Part shown: one piece after another, positions 1 to 8,088 of the stretch | Position numbering within the stretch: the stretch's first letter is position 1 | How the letters are laid out: each line of letters starts with the position of its first letter | DNA from: Gammaproteobacteria bacterium | Lineage (GTDB): Bacteria > Pseudomonadota > Gammaproteobacteria > JADZEE01 | DNA: 46,420 nt | Reading direction: 5' to 3' | NCBI GenBank assembly: GCA_020850735.1 | Contig: JADZEE010000015.1 | Location: forward strand, 1-46,420 | Position numbers and translations under genes: made by a program | Notes under the pieces: model-generated | What the model saw: only the letters and a program-made list of their open reading frames with translations | Database searches by the model: none | What the model was told of the DNA's origin: nothing

Positions 1-224
1 CCGCTTGAAGTCCGTTCGGATCCGTGAACCGCAGCGGATTCGCGTTGACATACAGGTAGGGATTCAGCCCTCCCGCCAGCCCGATGGGATCCGGCTGCAG
101 GTATCTGCCGGTATCCGGGTCGTAATCGCGGTAGTAGTTGTAATGTGCCGGGCCTTGCATCGTACCGGTGTCCGCTGGCGTCGTAGTGGTGGGTGGGCGG
201 ACCTGATTCGACCGTTGGCCCAGG
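1..224 (-). pseudogene. RHS-repeat core C-terminal fragment, runs off the left edge
   Basis: Read on the minus strand, the first 160 bases encode [17 protein letters not shown], then [15 protein letters not shown] and [12 protein letters not shown]. This is the hallmark end of the RHS/YD-repeat associated core, the point after which variable toxin tips are attached. The frame is open to the window edge, so any tip lies outside. The frame also stays open upstream into the end of purC, but the large RHS shell (usually over 1000 residues) is absent because purC lies immediately upstream. A possible internal start is the ATG at 160. Another frame just upstream reads YDASGHRYD, which could be a frameshifted continuation of the RHS core. 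I call it a truncated remnant or orphan tip. The motif identity is firm; its functional state is inference. Confidence 0.75.
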
Positions 225-1127
225 CTAGCCGCACAGGCGGCGCTCGGCCTCGCGGTATTTCTCGGCGGTGCGGGCGATCACCTCGGCGGGCAGGTGCGGG
301 CCGGGGGCGCGCTTGTCCCAGTCCAGGGTCTCCAGGTAGTCGCGCACGTACTGCTTGTCGAAGCTCGGCGGGCTCATCCCTGTGCGCCAGTCGGCGGCCG
401 GCCAGAAGCGCGAGGAATCCGGGGTCAGGACCTCGTCGATGAGCACGAGCTCGCCGGCGTCGTCGAGACCGAGCTCGAGCTTGGTGTCGGCGATGATGAT
501 GCCGCGCGCGGCCGCGAGCTCGACCGCAAGCCCGTAGATGGCGAGGCTCAGCTCGCGCACACGGCGCGCCAGCGGTTCGCCGATGAGCTCGACGACGCGG
601 GCGAAATCGATGTTCTCGTCGTGGGCGCCGGCCTCGGCCTTGGTGGCGGGCGTGAAGATGGGGTCGGGCAGGCGCGCGGCCTGCGCGAGCCCGGGCGGCA
701 GCGCGATACCGCACACGCCACCGCTGCGCTGGTAGTCCTTCCAGCCCGAGCCGATGAGGTAACCGCGCACGACGGCCTCAATCGGCAAAGGCCGGCAACG
801 GCGCACGACGACGGCGCGGCCGCGCAGCTGGCGGCGTTCGGCGTCGTCGGCGAGCAGCGCGTCGACCGAACGGTCGACGAGGTGATTGGGCACGATCCGC
901 CGGGTGCGCGCGAACCAGAAGTTCGACACCGAGGTCAGCACGACTCCCTTGCCCGGGATCGGATCCGGCAGCACGACGTCGAACGCGGAGATGCGATCGG
1001 TGGCGACGATCAGCAGATGGGCGTCGTCGACGCGGTAGATGTCACGGACCTTGCCGCGGCTCACGAGCTCGAGCGAGCGCAGCGAGGATTCGAAAACGAC
1101 CTCGGTGGCTTCGGCGGTGTGCGACAC
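225..1127 (-). CDS. purC: SAICAR synthetase (phosphoribosylaminoimidazole-succinocarboxamide synthase)
   Basis: A 300-residue cytoplasmic enzyme of purine synthesis that joins aspartate to CAIR using ATP. Visible family signatures are the N-terminal [11 protein letters not shown] strand, [18 protein letters not shown], the [17 protein letters not shown] block and the [10 protein letters not shown] / [14 protein letters not shown] motifs near the end. Its length fits the longer (about 300 aa) PurC class rather than the 240 aa class. The frame is open far upstream into ubiI, but the family sequence starts near [16 protein letters not shown], so I choose GTG at 1127, preceded by a GGAG-type ribosome site. 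It begins 14 bases after ubiI and was probably appended to the ubiquinone operon. Confidence 0.93.
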   Translation of the reverse strand: MSHTAEATEVVFESSLRSLELVSRGKVRDIYRVDDAHLLIVATDRISAFDVVLPDPIPGKGVVLTSVSNFWFARTRRIVPNHLVDRSVDALLADDAERRQLRGRAVVVRRCRPLPIEAVVRGYLIGSGWKDYQRSGGVCGIALPPGLAQAARLPDPIFTPATKAEAGAHDENIDFARVVELIGEPLARRVRELSLAIYGLAVELAAARGIIIADTKLELGLDDAGELVLIDEVLTPDSSRFWPAADWRTGMSPPSFDKQYVRDYLETLDWDKRAPGPHLPAEVIARTAEKYREAERRLCG

Positions 1128-1141
1128 GCTGCGCTCCGGGT

Positions 1142-2380
1142 TCAGTGCGCGCGGGCGAGCGCGGGAAGATCGCCGGCCACGCCGGACGCCCGGCGCATGA
1201 TCGCCGCCTTGACGGGCCGCATGCCGTCCACCAGGCCGAGACCGGTATTGCGCAGCCGCACCAGCGGATCCGCGTCGGCGGCGAACAGGCTGCGCAGCCC
1301 GTCCATGGCCATCTGCATGAACAGGTTCTCGCCCTTGCGCCAGCGCTCGAAACGGCGCAGCGTCGCCAGCCCGCCGGGATCGCGGTCGTCCTCGTGCGCG
1401 TGGCCGAGACATTCCGCCAGCGCCGCGGCGTCCATGAGGCCGAGGTTCGCGCCCTGGCCCGCGAGCGGGTGGATGACGTGCGCGGCGTCGCCGACCAGCG
1501 CGACCCGCTCACCGACGTAGCGCGTCGCCCGGCCACGCGACAGCGGCCAGGCTTCGCGCCGACCGCAATGTTCGATGCGCCCGAGCGCGTGGCCGCAGGC
1601 GGCGCCCAGCTCGGCGCAAAAATCCGCCTCCCCGAGCGCACACAGGCGCTGCGCATGCTCCGGCGTGGTCGACCACACCAGGGCGCAGGTGTGCGCCTGC
1701 GCGAGCGGCAGCAGCGCCAGCGGACCGTCGGCCAGGAAGACCTGGCGTGCGGTCTCGTCGTGGGCGAGCTCGGTGCCGAGTACGCACACGACCGCCGCCT
1801 GGCGGTACGGCGTATGGATGAAATCGATGCCCGCGAGCTCGCGGACCCGTGATCCGGCACCGTCGGCGCCGACGACCAGGCGCACGCGCAGGCGCCTGCC
1901 GCCGGCGAGGGCCAGCGTGACCGCCGTGGTGTCGACCTCGAAGCCGGTGAGTTCGGCCGCGCGTTCGCGGCGCACGTGCGCATAGCCGCCCACGGCCGCG
2001 TCGACCGCGGCGAGCAGGCGCCGGTTCTCGACGATGGTGGCGAGCTCGGGCTGGCCCACCTCGGCGGCATCGAACTCGATCCGCCCGCTGCCGCGCGCAT
2101 CCCACACCGCCATCCGCCGTACCGGCCCGCGCTGCGCCGGTGGCAGCCGCTGCCAGGCACCGAAGGCGCTGAGCAGGCGCACCGAGGCCACCGTCAGCGC
2201 CAGCGTGCGCGGATCCGGTTCATTGTCGTCGGCCGCGGGCGCGACCGGCGCGCGTTCGAGCACGGTCACCGTCCAGGGCGTGCTGTGCGCCAGGGCGCCA
2301 GCCAGGGTGAGTCCGACGATGCCCGCACCGACCACGGCGACGTCGGCATCGAAGCCGGGGATCCGGGCGCGACGCCTCAC
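1142..2380 (-). CDS. ubiI: FAD-dependent 2-octaprenylphenol hydroxylase (UbiI/VisC type)
   Basis: A 412-residue flavoprotein monooxygenase of the UbiH/UbiI/Coq6 family, which hydroxylates the ubiquinone ring precursor. The N-terminal dinucleotide fold has [16 protein letters not shown] (about residues 15-30), the middle has the [11 protein letters not shown] motif, and the second FAD motif reads [19 protein letters not shown] near residue 295. Its ATG overlaps the stop of the upstream family member (2377-2380). The order pepP-ubiH-ubiI is the same as in E. coli, and that is why I assign UbiI and not UbiH or UbiF. Substrate position (C5) is inferred from synteny only. Confidence 0.85.
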   Translation of the reverse strand: MRRRARIPGFDADVAVVGAGIVGLTLAGALAHSTPWTVTVLERAPVAPAADDNEPDPRTLALTVASVRLLSAFGAWQRLPPAQRGPVRRMAVWDARGSGRIEFDAAEVGQPELATIVENRRLLAAVDAAVGGYAHVRRERAAELTGFEVDTTAVTLALAGGRRLRVRLVVGADGAGSRVRELAGIDFIHTPYRQAAVVCVLGTELAHDETARQVFLADGPLALLPLAQAHTCALVWSTTPEHAQRLCALGEADFCAELGAACGHALGRIEHCGRREAWPLSRGRATRYVGERVALVGDAAHVIHPLAGQGANLGLMDAAALAECLGHAHEDDRDPGGLATLRRFERWRKGENLFMQMAMDGLRSLFAADADPLVRLRNTGLGLVDGMRPVKAAIMRRASGVAGDLPALARAH

Positions 2381-3588
2381 AACGGCAGACCGAGGGCGAG
2401 CCGGGGCGTGCGGCCGGCCAGCCCGGTGGCGGCGCGCGCCAGCGCCCGCTTGGCCGGCGGCAGCAGATCCAGACCGACCAGACCGAGCTGGCGCAAGGTG
2501 CCGAGCACGGGGATCCGGTTGTAGAACACACGTACGAGGCCGTCGCTCAGGGTGATCACCCGGTCCTGATCGGGCTTGCGCGCGGCAACGTACGCGGCGA
2601 GCGCCGGCGCGTCGCCGAAATCCGTGCCGGCGCGCACGTGCGCGGCGACGTGCTCGGCGAGCACCGCGGCGTCGCGCAGGCCGAGGTTCAGACCCTGGGC
2701 GGCGTTCGGATGCACGACATGGGCGGCGTTACCGACCAGCACCGTGCGCGCCGCGCACTGCTCGAGCGCGCGCAGCAGGCGCAGCGGGTAGGCCGTACGC
2801 GGGCCGGGTGCGCTGAGCCGGCCGAGCCGCAATCCGTAGCGCTCGCTCGCCGCGCGTGCGAAATCCTCATCCGCCAGCGCGCTGACGCCGGCGGCGTCGG
2901 CATGCGGCACGACCCACACCAGCACCGCGCGCCGCCCGGGCAGCGGCAGCAGCGCACAGGGGCCCTCGGGCGTGAAGCGTTCGAACGCGATCCCGCCATG
3001 ATCGCGCTCGGGCGTGATCGCGGCGACCACGGCCGTCTGCCCGTAGTCGCGGATCTGCGTTTTCAGCGCCAGGCATTCGCGCACACGCGACTGCGCACCG
3101 TCGGCGCCGATCAGCAGCCGTGCGCGCAGGCGCTCGCCGCTGCCGGCGAGCGTGACGGTGACGTCCGCGTCCCCGGCGCGCACGTGCTCGACCCGCGCCG
3201 GACAGCGGTACTCGCAGCGGCTGCGACCGAGCGTGTCGAGCAGGGCGCGGCCGAGCCGGCGGGCGATCACCACGTAGCCCAGCGCGCTGCGGCCGATGAC
3301 GGCGGCCTCGATCCGCAGCGCGCCGAAGCGCCCGCGCTCGCTGACGTGCACCGCGCGGATCGGCGCCACCGCGTCACCGAGCGCCGGCCATACGCCGACC
3401 GCCTCGAGGATCCCCGCCGACGACAGGGTCAGGGCGAGTCCACGCTCGTCCCAGGTCGTGTTGCCGTCGTCCCCGGGCCGGCGGGCCTCGACGACCACCG
3501 TGCGCACACCGATCGCGTCCAGTGCCAGGGCGATGCTGACGCCGATCGGCCCGCCGCCGGCGATGATGCAGTCGTAGTCAGGCCGCAC
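2377..3588 (-). CDS. ubiH: 2-octaprenyl-6-methoxyphenol hydroxylase (UbiH type)
   Basis: A 403-residue FAD monooxygenase paralogous to its downstream neighbour. It has IIAGGGPIGVSIALAL at the N terminus, LIGADGAQSRVRE in the middle and RTVLVGNAAHVVHPNAAQG as the second FAD motif. It is expected to hydroxylate C1 of the ubiquinone ring precursor. The start overlaps the end of pepP by 11 bases and the stop overlaps the ubiI start, so the three are translationally coupled. In the second FAD motif, Asn replaces the usual Asp (GNAAH for GDAAH); this substitution is seen in some UbiH proteins. The choice between UbiH and UbiI rests on gene order. Confidence 0.85.
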   Translation of the reverse strand: MRPDYDCIIAGGGPIGVSIALALDAIGVRTVVVEARRPGDDGNTTWDERGLALTLSSAGILEAVGVWPALGDAVAPIRAVHVSERGRFGALRIEAAVIGRSALGYVVIARRLGRALLDTLGRSRCEYRCPARVEHVRAGDADVTVTLAGSGERLRARLLIGADGAQSRVRECLALKTQIRDYGQTAVVAAITPERDHGGIAFERFTPEGPCALLPLPGRRAVLVWVVPHADAAGVSALADEDFARAASERYGLRLGRLSAPGPRTAYPLRLLRALEQCAARTVLVGNAAHVVHPNAAQGLNLGLRDAAVLAEHVAAHVRAGTDFGDAPALAAYVAARKPDQDRVITLSDGLVRVFYNRIPVLGTLRQLGLVGLDLLPPAKRALARAATGLAGRTPRLALGLPL

Positions 3589-4897
3589 GCGCTTCGGCCA
3601 TCACCGCTTCGATGTCGGTGACCGTCTTGGGCGCGGCGGCGCTGAGCACCTCGTGGCCGTCCGCCGTGACCAGTACGTCGTCCTCGATGCGCACGCCGAT
3701 GTTCCAGTAGCGCTTCGGCAGCCCCTTGATGCCGGCGGCCAGATACAGGCCCGGCTCGACCGTGAGCACCATGCCGGGTTCGAGCAGCCGCCATTCGCCG
3801 GCGACCTTGTAGTCGCCGACGTCATGCACGTCCATGCCCAGCCAGTGACCGGTACGATGCATGTAGTAGCGCCGATAGGCTTCGTCCTTGATCAGCGTGC
3901 TGACGCGGCCCTTGAGGATACCGAGCTCGACGAGCCCGCGGGTCAGCGCGCGCACGGCGGCCTCGTGCGGATCGTTCCAGTGGTTGCCGGGGCGCACCTT
4001 GTCGATGGCCGCGAGCTGCGCCTCGAGCACCACCTCGTAGACCGCGCGCTGGGCCGGGCTGAACCGACCGCCGGCGGGAAACGTGCGCGTGATGTCGCTC
4101 GCGTAGCCGTCGTACTCGGCGCCGGCGTCGATGAGCACCAGATCGCCGTCCTCCATGACCGCGTCGTTCAGCGTGTAGTGCAGAACGCAGCCGTTGGCAC
4201 CGGCGCCGACGATGGACTGGTAGGCCGGCGCGCGCGCGCCGCCCTGCATGAACGCGTACTGCAGCTCGGCTTCGAGCTGGTACTCGCGCAGCCCGGGGCT
4301 GGACACACTCATCGCCCGCCGATGCGCCGCGCAGGAGATGCTCGCGGCACGGCGCATGGCCTTCACTTCCTGCTTGCTCTTGTACAAGCGCATCTCGTGC
4401 AGCGCGTGGCCGAGCGAAACGAACTCGTCCGGGGCGGTGATGCCGCTGCGCACGCGATGGCGGACCTGGTTGACCCACGACAGCACCCGCTTGTCGAAGT
4501 CCGGATCCAGACCCATGGTGTAGTAGACCCGCTCCTTGTTCTCCATCAGTCCCGGGACGATGTCGTCCATGTCGCCGAACGGAAAGGCGTCGTCCGCCCC
4601 GTACAGCTCGCAGGCGCCCTCGAGCCCCGCGCGCGGCCCGTCCCACAGCTCGCGCTCCGGATCGCGCTCGCGGCAGAACAGGATGTACTCGCCCTGCGCG
4701 CGGTCCGGCACCAGCACCGCCACGGCCTCGGGCTCCGGGAACCCCGTCAGGTAATAGAAATCGCTGTCGGGCCGATAGGGATACTCGACGTCGCGATTGC
4801 GGATCCGCACCGGCGCGGTCGGAACGATGGCGATGCCGCCTTCGTTGACGATATCCATGAGCCGCTTGCGGCGCCGTGCGTATTCTTTCTTTTCCAT
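3578..4897 (-). CDS. pepP: Xaa-Pro aminopeptidase (aminopeptidase P II)
   Basis: A 439-residue cytoplasmic M24B metallopeptidase that removes N-terminal residues linked to proline. The N-terminal creatinase-like domain includes VEYPYRPDSDFYYLTGFPEP. The C-terminal pita-bread domain carries the five metal ligands: Asp in LIDAGAEYDGY and SDITRTFP, His in HRTGHWLGMDVHD, and Glu in LTVEPGLYL and VRIEDDVLV. Length matches E. coli PepP (441 aa). The start abuts the ygfB stop (4898) with no gap, and the end overlaps ubiH, as in the enterobacterial ygfB-pepP-ubiH-ubiI operon. Confidence 0.95.
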   Translation of the reverse strand: MEKKEYARRRKRLMDIVNEGGIAIVPTAPVRIRNRDVEYPYRPDSDFYYLTGFPEPEAVAVLVPDRAQGEYILFCRERDPERELWDGPRAGLEGACELYGADDAFPFGDMDDIVPGLMENKERVYYTMGLDPDFDKRVLSWVNQVRHRVRSGITAPDEFVSLGHALHEMRLYKSKQEVKAMRRAASISCAAHRRAMSVSSPGLREYQLEAELQYAFMQGGARAPAYQSIVGAGANGCVLHYTLNDAVMEDGDLVLIDAGAEYDGYASDITRTFPAGGRFSPAQRAVYEVVLEAQLAAIDKVRPGNHWNDPHEAAVRALTRGLVELGILKGRVSTLIKDEAYRRYYMHRTGHWLGMDVHDVGDYKVAGEWRLLEPGMVLTVEPGLYLAAGIKGLPKRYWNIGVRIEDDVLVTADGHEVLSAAAPKTVTDIEAVMAEARAA

Positions 4898-5479
4898 TCA
4901 GTGCACCCGTTTCCTGTCGGCGTCTTCCAGCGTCAAGCGCTCGGTGCGGGCCGTGAGCACGCCGGCGCGCAGGTACTCGACGACCTCTGTAAACGCCGCC
5001 TCGTTCTCCTCGCCGGTGATCTCCGGCTCGTCGTCCAGGCGCGAGAACTCGCGCAGATCGGTGATGAACTCGCGGGTCGCCTCGGGCTGCGCGGAAAAAT
5101 CGTTGCCGGCCATCGAGCCGAAACCGAACAGGAAACCCTCGCACCACTCGCGCAGGGCCTCGACCCGCTCGGCGAGCGCGTGCTCGTCGTCCGGCAGCAG
5201 GATGGCGAAGTCCATATCCGGGGAGATCAGCGACTCCTGTGTCGCGACGAGCAGGCGCCGCATCAGCGCACCACACTCGGCCAGCGTGCCGGCGCCGGCA
5301 GGCACGTCACCGAGCACGTATTCCTCCCACAGCGCCTCGACGACGTCGTTGGCACCGCACAGCATGCCGCACAGCATGCCGTGACACTGCGCGGCGCCGA
5401 CCAGCGCGTCGGCGTCGCGCAGGGCGCCAGCGAGCTGGTCGTACGCAGGGGATACATCGCCAGGAGTGGAGATCGGCAC
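4898..5479 (-). CDS. ygfB: YgfB/YecA (UPF0149) family protein
   Basis: A 193-residue acidic protein of the UPF0149 family. Family features seen are AAQCHGMLCGMLCGAN near residue 30, the LLPDD segment, EWCEGFLFGFG, and the EENEAAFTEVVEYLRAGVL helix near the end. YgfB is known in Pseudomonas as a regulator that affects AmpDh3 and beta-lactam resistance through AlpA; in most bacteria its role is undefined. It is the first gene of the minus-strand operon and is divergent from the ZapB-like/zapA promoter. The start is the ATG at 5479. Confidence 0.9.
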   Translation of the reverse strand: MPISTPGDVSPAYDQLAGALRDADALVGAAQCHGMLCGMLCGANDVVEALWEEYVLGDVPAGAGTLAECGALMRRLLVATQESLISPDMDFAILLPDDEHALAERVEALREWCEGFLFGFGSMAGNDFSAQPEATREFITDLREFSRLDDEPEITGEENEAAFTEVVEYLRAGVLTARTERLTLEDADRKRVH

Positions 5480-5572
5480 GCTCGGGCCTCGTCAGTCACG
5501 CCTGTTTGCGGCGACGGCAATGGGTATTCTAGCAAGGGAGATCAACGGCGTAAGCCCCCGTTCCTGGGCCGG

Positions 5573-5601
5573 TTGACCACCCCCGGGCCCCGCTCTATAG
5601 T
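5573..5601 (+). promoter_or_regulatory. sigma70-type promoter for the ZapB-like gene and zapA
   Basis: TTGACC at 5573-5578, a 17-base spacer, then TATAGT at 5596-5601. This is one of the best sigma70 matches in the window and lies about 50 bases before the start at 5650. A GC-rich stretch follows the -10 element, which is a feature of growth-rate-controlled promoters. Confidence 0.7.
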
Positions 5602-5649
5602 GCGCCGAGACTTAGTCGGACCAAGCAAATCGGCAGCGCGACGGAGCGA

Positions 5650-5868
5650 ATGGAACAGGAGTCGGAAAAGCTCGAGCTTGCTGCGCTCGAATCGCGGATC
5701 GACGAGTTGATCAAAACTGTCGACAGCTTGGCGAACGAGAACGAGTTGCTGCGCACCCAGCAGACACACCTCGCCGCGGAGCGGGCGTCGTTGATCGAAA
5801 AGACCGAGCGTGCGCGCAGCCGGGTGGAGGCGATGATCGCGCGCCTCAAAGCCATGGAGTCCCGTTGA
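5650..5868 (+). CDS. TIGR02449/ZapB-like small coiled-coil protein
   Basis: A 72-residue protein that is one continuous heptad-patterned helix (LAALESRIDELIKTVDSL, then ANENELLRTQQ), as in the ZapB-like TIGR02449 family found just before zapA in many gammaproteobacteria. It has no catalytic motif. It is likely to bind ZapA or FtsZ assemblies at the division site; this is inferred from family and context. The stop TGA shares bases with the zapA start (TGATG), so the two are translationally coupled. Confidence 0.85.
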   Translation: MEQESEKLELAALESRIDELIKTVDSLANENELLRTQQTHLAAERASLIEKTERARSRVEAMIARLKAMESR

Positions 5869-6194
5869 TGACGAACGAATCCAAACCCGTCACCGTGCAG
5901 ATCATGGATAAGGAGTATATCCTCGCCTGCCCGGACGAGGAACGCGAGCCGTTGATCGCGGCGGTGGAGTTTCTCAACCGGCGCATGCGGGAGCTGCGCG
6001 AGAGCGGCAAGGTGATCGGCAACGAGCGGATCGCGGTGATGGCGGCGCTGAACATCGCGCACGAGTTCCTGGACTACAAGCGCCGCAGCGACAGCTTCTC
6101 CGGCGACGTGAACGCAGCCCTGCACCGCATACAGAGCAAGCTGTCGGGCGCCCTGTCACGGCGCCGGACGATCGAGCTGTCGAGCGTTTCGTGA
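5868..6194 (+). CDS. zapA: cell division protein ZapA
   Basis: A 108-residue FtsZ-ring stabilising protein. The N-terminal VTVQIMDKEYILACPDEE strand-turn region and the following long helix (LIAAVEFLNRRMRELRES, then NERIAVMAALNIAHEFL) are characteristic. ZapA is known to form tetramers that cross-link FtsZ filaments. I start it at the ATG at 5868, inside the preceding stop codon, rather than the TTG codon just before. The 6S RNA gene follows at once, as in E. coli and Pseudomonas. Confidence 0.93.
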   Translation: MTNESKPVTVQIMDKEYILACPDEEREPLIAAVEFLNRRMRELRESGKVIGNERIAVMAALNIAHEFLDYKRRSDSFSGDVNAALHRIQSKLSGALSRRRTIELSSVS

Positions 6195-6226
6195 TCTCAC
6201 GCACGCATCTGCCGTGCAAGTCGGCC

Positions 6227-6232
6227 TAGAAT
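6227..6232 (+). promoter_or_regulatory. -10 element of the 6S RNA promoter
   Basis: TAGAAT at 6227-6232 lies seven bases before the predicted 5' end of 6S RNA (6239). No convincing -35 hexamer is seen at the right distance. Transcription from the zapA promoter followed by processing is also possible, as E. coli 6S is made from two promoters. Confidence 0.45.
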
Positions 6233-6238
6233 TGAATC

Positions 6239-6432
6239 GGTACCCTCTGAGGTGTACGCCAGCTGGTCGGGAAACTCTTGAGCCTATAACGCAAACGCGA
6301 GGAACCGATCTGAGGATGATGTTGAGCATGGCCGCCTCGACGCGGCAAGCCTGATTCATCCCGTGAGGTTCCGCTCTTGAACCTTGGGTTCAAGATTCAG
6401 TGACCGGCAGCGGCATTCGCGGAGGGTACCTC
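6239..6432 (+). ncRNA. ssrS: 6S RNA
   Basis: The regulator RNA that binds sigma70 RNA polymerase in stationary phase. The closing stem is perfect: GGTACCCTC (6239-6247) pairs with GAGGGTACC (6422-6430). Conserved parts match E. coli 6S in order: CTCTGAGGTGTACGCCAGC then GGTCGGGAAACTCTTGAGCC on the 5' side, and CTTGAACC-TTGGGTTCAAG plus CGGCAGCGGCATTCGCGGAGG on the 3' side. The length, about 190 nt, is normal. It sits right after zapA, the usual place. The usual downstream fau/ygfA (5-formyltetrahydrofolate cyclo-ligase) is missing, and an EVE-domain gene follows instead. Ends are good to a few bases. Confidence 0.93.
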
Positions 6433-6475
6433 CTTTCTCTTTCCCGCGTTCAGAGCGACGCCCGAGCGTTGATCC

Positions 6476-6934
6476 ATGAGCCATTGGCTGCTGAAAAGCG
6501 AACCCGGCGTTTTCAGCATCGACGATCTGGCCCGCGCGGCGCGCAAGCGTACCTTCTGGGACGGCGTGCGTAATTACCAGGCGCGCAATTACATGCGCGA
6601 CGGGATGCGCCGCGGCGAGCAGGCCTTCTTTTACCATTCGAGCTGCGCGCAGCCCGGCATCGCGGGCGTGGTGGAGATCGTCGCCGCCGCCGTGCCCGAT
6701 CCCACGGCCTTCGACCCGAATCACCGGCACTACGATCCGAACAGCGATCGCGCCAAGCCGACGTGGTACGGCATCGAAGTGCGGCTGAAGAACAAGCTGG
6801 CACGCGTGATCACGCTCGAGGAGCTCAAGCAACACGACGCGCTGGCGGGCATGCCACTGCTCAGGCGCGGCAACCGCCTGTCGGTGCTGCCGGTCGGCGA
6901 GGACGAGTGGGACTACATCCTCGCGCTGGTGTGA
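6476..6934 (+). CDS. EVE domain-containing protein
   Basis: A 152-residue single-domain protein starting MSHWLLKSEPGVFSIDDL, with WDGVRNYQARNYMRD, GEQAFFYHSSC, GIAGVVEIV and WYGIEVRLKNKL. These are the marks of the EVE (PUA-like) fold, related to human THYN1, which recognises modified bases in nucleic acids. The bacterial role is not established. It follows 6S RNA by about 40 bases; EVE genes are often found at the zapA-6S-fau locus of gammaproteobacteria, so the placement is ordinary except that fau is absent. Confidence 0.92.
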   Translation: MSHWLLKSEPGVFSIDDLARAARKRTFWDGVRNYQARNYMRDGMRRGEQAFFYHSSCAQPGIAGVVEIVAAAVPDPTAFDPNHRHYDPNSDRAKPTWYGIEVRLKNKLARVITLEELKQHDALAGMPLLRRGNRLSVLPVGEDEWDYILALV

Positions 6935-7351
6935 CGGCGGTCCATGCCCGGGTGCGCCCGCCGGGATCCGGTCGCCGAGGCCGGGAATGGATCGGCTCGC
7001 ACGGTGTCGCCGGCGCGCCATCGTGACGACGGCCGCAGCTGCGCAAGCGGGTGCCGCTTCAGCCGCACGCCATGACCCGGTTTCCGCGGGCCGCTGACGG
7101 AGTCCGACGTCGCGACCGGCTGGACGAGGATCTGCGCTCAGACGTTGGAACCGCAATGGTGTGGATGAGGCCGCGCCGGTGCTCACAATGGCGCAACAGC
7201 GGCGCATTTTGTACCCGCTTTCATACCCGATTTCCAACGGGTGCAGCGCTTCGCCCGCGACTTCGCTGCCCGGCGGATACAGACCGTACCTTGTCGAATC
7301 CGGCTCCTTTGGCATATCCTGCCAACCTCGTCTGATCATCGCGAGAGTCCC
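6935..7351. other. 417-base region without a recognisable gene
   Basis: GC-rich spacer between the EVE gene and the toxin-antitoxin pair. Short open frames here have no start signals or familiar motifs. The last 60 bases hold a plausible promoter for the ParD-type gene. I see no tRNA, terminator with a U-tract, or transposon end. Confidence 0.5.
7291..7320 (+). promoter_or_regulatory. possible promoter of the parDE-type operon
   Basis: TTGTCG (7291-7296), 18 bases, TATCCT (7315-7320), about 30 bases before the antitoxin start. A modest match; the antitoxin of such operons normally represses here, but I see no clear operator dyad. Confidence 0.35.
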
Positions 7352-7654
7352 ATGCCGACTCGTAATGTCGTCCTTACCGATCACCAAGCACGCCTCGTCG
7401 AAAAGCTCGTGTCCTCCGGGCGCTACCAGAACGCGAGCGAAGTGCTGCGCGAAGGGCTGCGTCTGATCGAAGAGCGCGAGGCGCAGGACAGCGCCCGACT
7501 CCAGGCGCTGCGCGACGCCGCCCGCATTGGGATCGCCGACATCGACGCCGGGTGCTTTCGCAGCTTTGAATCGCCCGCCGCGCTCAGCCACCATTTAACC
7601 GCGATTGCCGAAAAGGCGATCGCCGGAAAGCCTGCGGCGACACGCAGGAAGTGA
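7352..7654 (+). CDS. parD: ParD-family antitoxin (ribbon-helix-helix)
   Basis: A 100-residue protein. The N-terminal part MPTRNVVLTDHQARLVEKLV then SSGRYQNASEVLREGLRLIE is the ribbon-helix-helix domain of type II antitoxins of the ParD/CC2985 family: a short DNA-binding strand followed by the xGRYxNASEVxRxGLRLxE pattern. The more polar C-terminal half is expected to wrap around the toxin. The start is the ATG at 7352. Its stop overlaps the GTG start of the toxin by four bases (GTGA). Confidence 0.9.
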   Translation: MPTRNVVLTDHQARLVEKLVSSGRYQNASEVLREGLRLIEEREAQDSARLQALRDAARIGIADIDAGCFRSFESPAALSHHLTAIAEKAIAGKPAATRRK

Positions 7655-8016
7655 ACGCAGGCGCGCGCGCCTGGACGGTCCGCCTGACGGCGGCCGCCGA
7701 GGCCGACTTTGAGGAAATTCTGGGCTGGACGGTGGCCCGGTTCGGCAAAGCCCAAGCGCGCATCTATGCAGACACGGTTTCTGCGGCGCTCAATGAGCTG
7801 GCATATGGCCCGACCGTGGTGGGCGCGAGAGAGCGAAACGACATCCTGAAGGGGCTTTTCACGCTTCACGTCGCCCGTGAGGGCCGCAAGGGGCGTCATT
7901 TCCTGATGTTCCGCGTCGTGCGTACTCCGGACCGCGATGTGATCGAGGTCCTGCGGCTGCTTCATGACGCCATGGATCTGCAGCGCCACCTGCCCGCGGC
8001 CGACGAAAGTAAGTAG
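7651..8016 (+). CDS. parE: ParE/RelE superfamily toxin
   Basis: A 121-residue basic protein with WTVRLTAAAEADFEEILGWT at the N terminus, a central helix pair (FGKAQARIYADTVSAALNEL) and the end strands RHFLMFRVV and VIEVLRLLHDAMDLQRHL. This layout is that of ParE toxins (RelE fold); ParE proteins poison DNA gyrase. The GTG start overlaps the antitoxin stop. It is somewhat longer than typical ParE (about 95-105 aa) at both ends. The target in this strain is inferred from family only. Confidence 0.88.
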   Translation: MNAGARAWTVRLTAAAEADFEEILGWTVARFGKAQARIYADTVSAALNELAYGPTVVGARERNDILKGLFTLHVAREGRKGRHFLMFRVVRTPDRDVIEVLRLLHDAMDLQRHLPAADESK

Positions 8017-8088
8017 CACCCGCGCAATTTCCAGTGTCTAACGGGTCCTATAACTTCCAGGCAATGCCGCCGAAGTCCGGCCCTCTCG

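Noticed and set aside
1128..1412. N-terminal extension of purC to 1412
   Set aside because: The extra 95 residues are ubiI in another frame and are not part of PurC.
3653..5710. 685-codon plus-strand open frame opposite pepP and ygfB
   Set aside because: Antisense shadow in a GC-rich genome; the minus-strand genes carry all family motifs.
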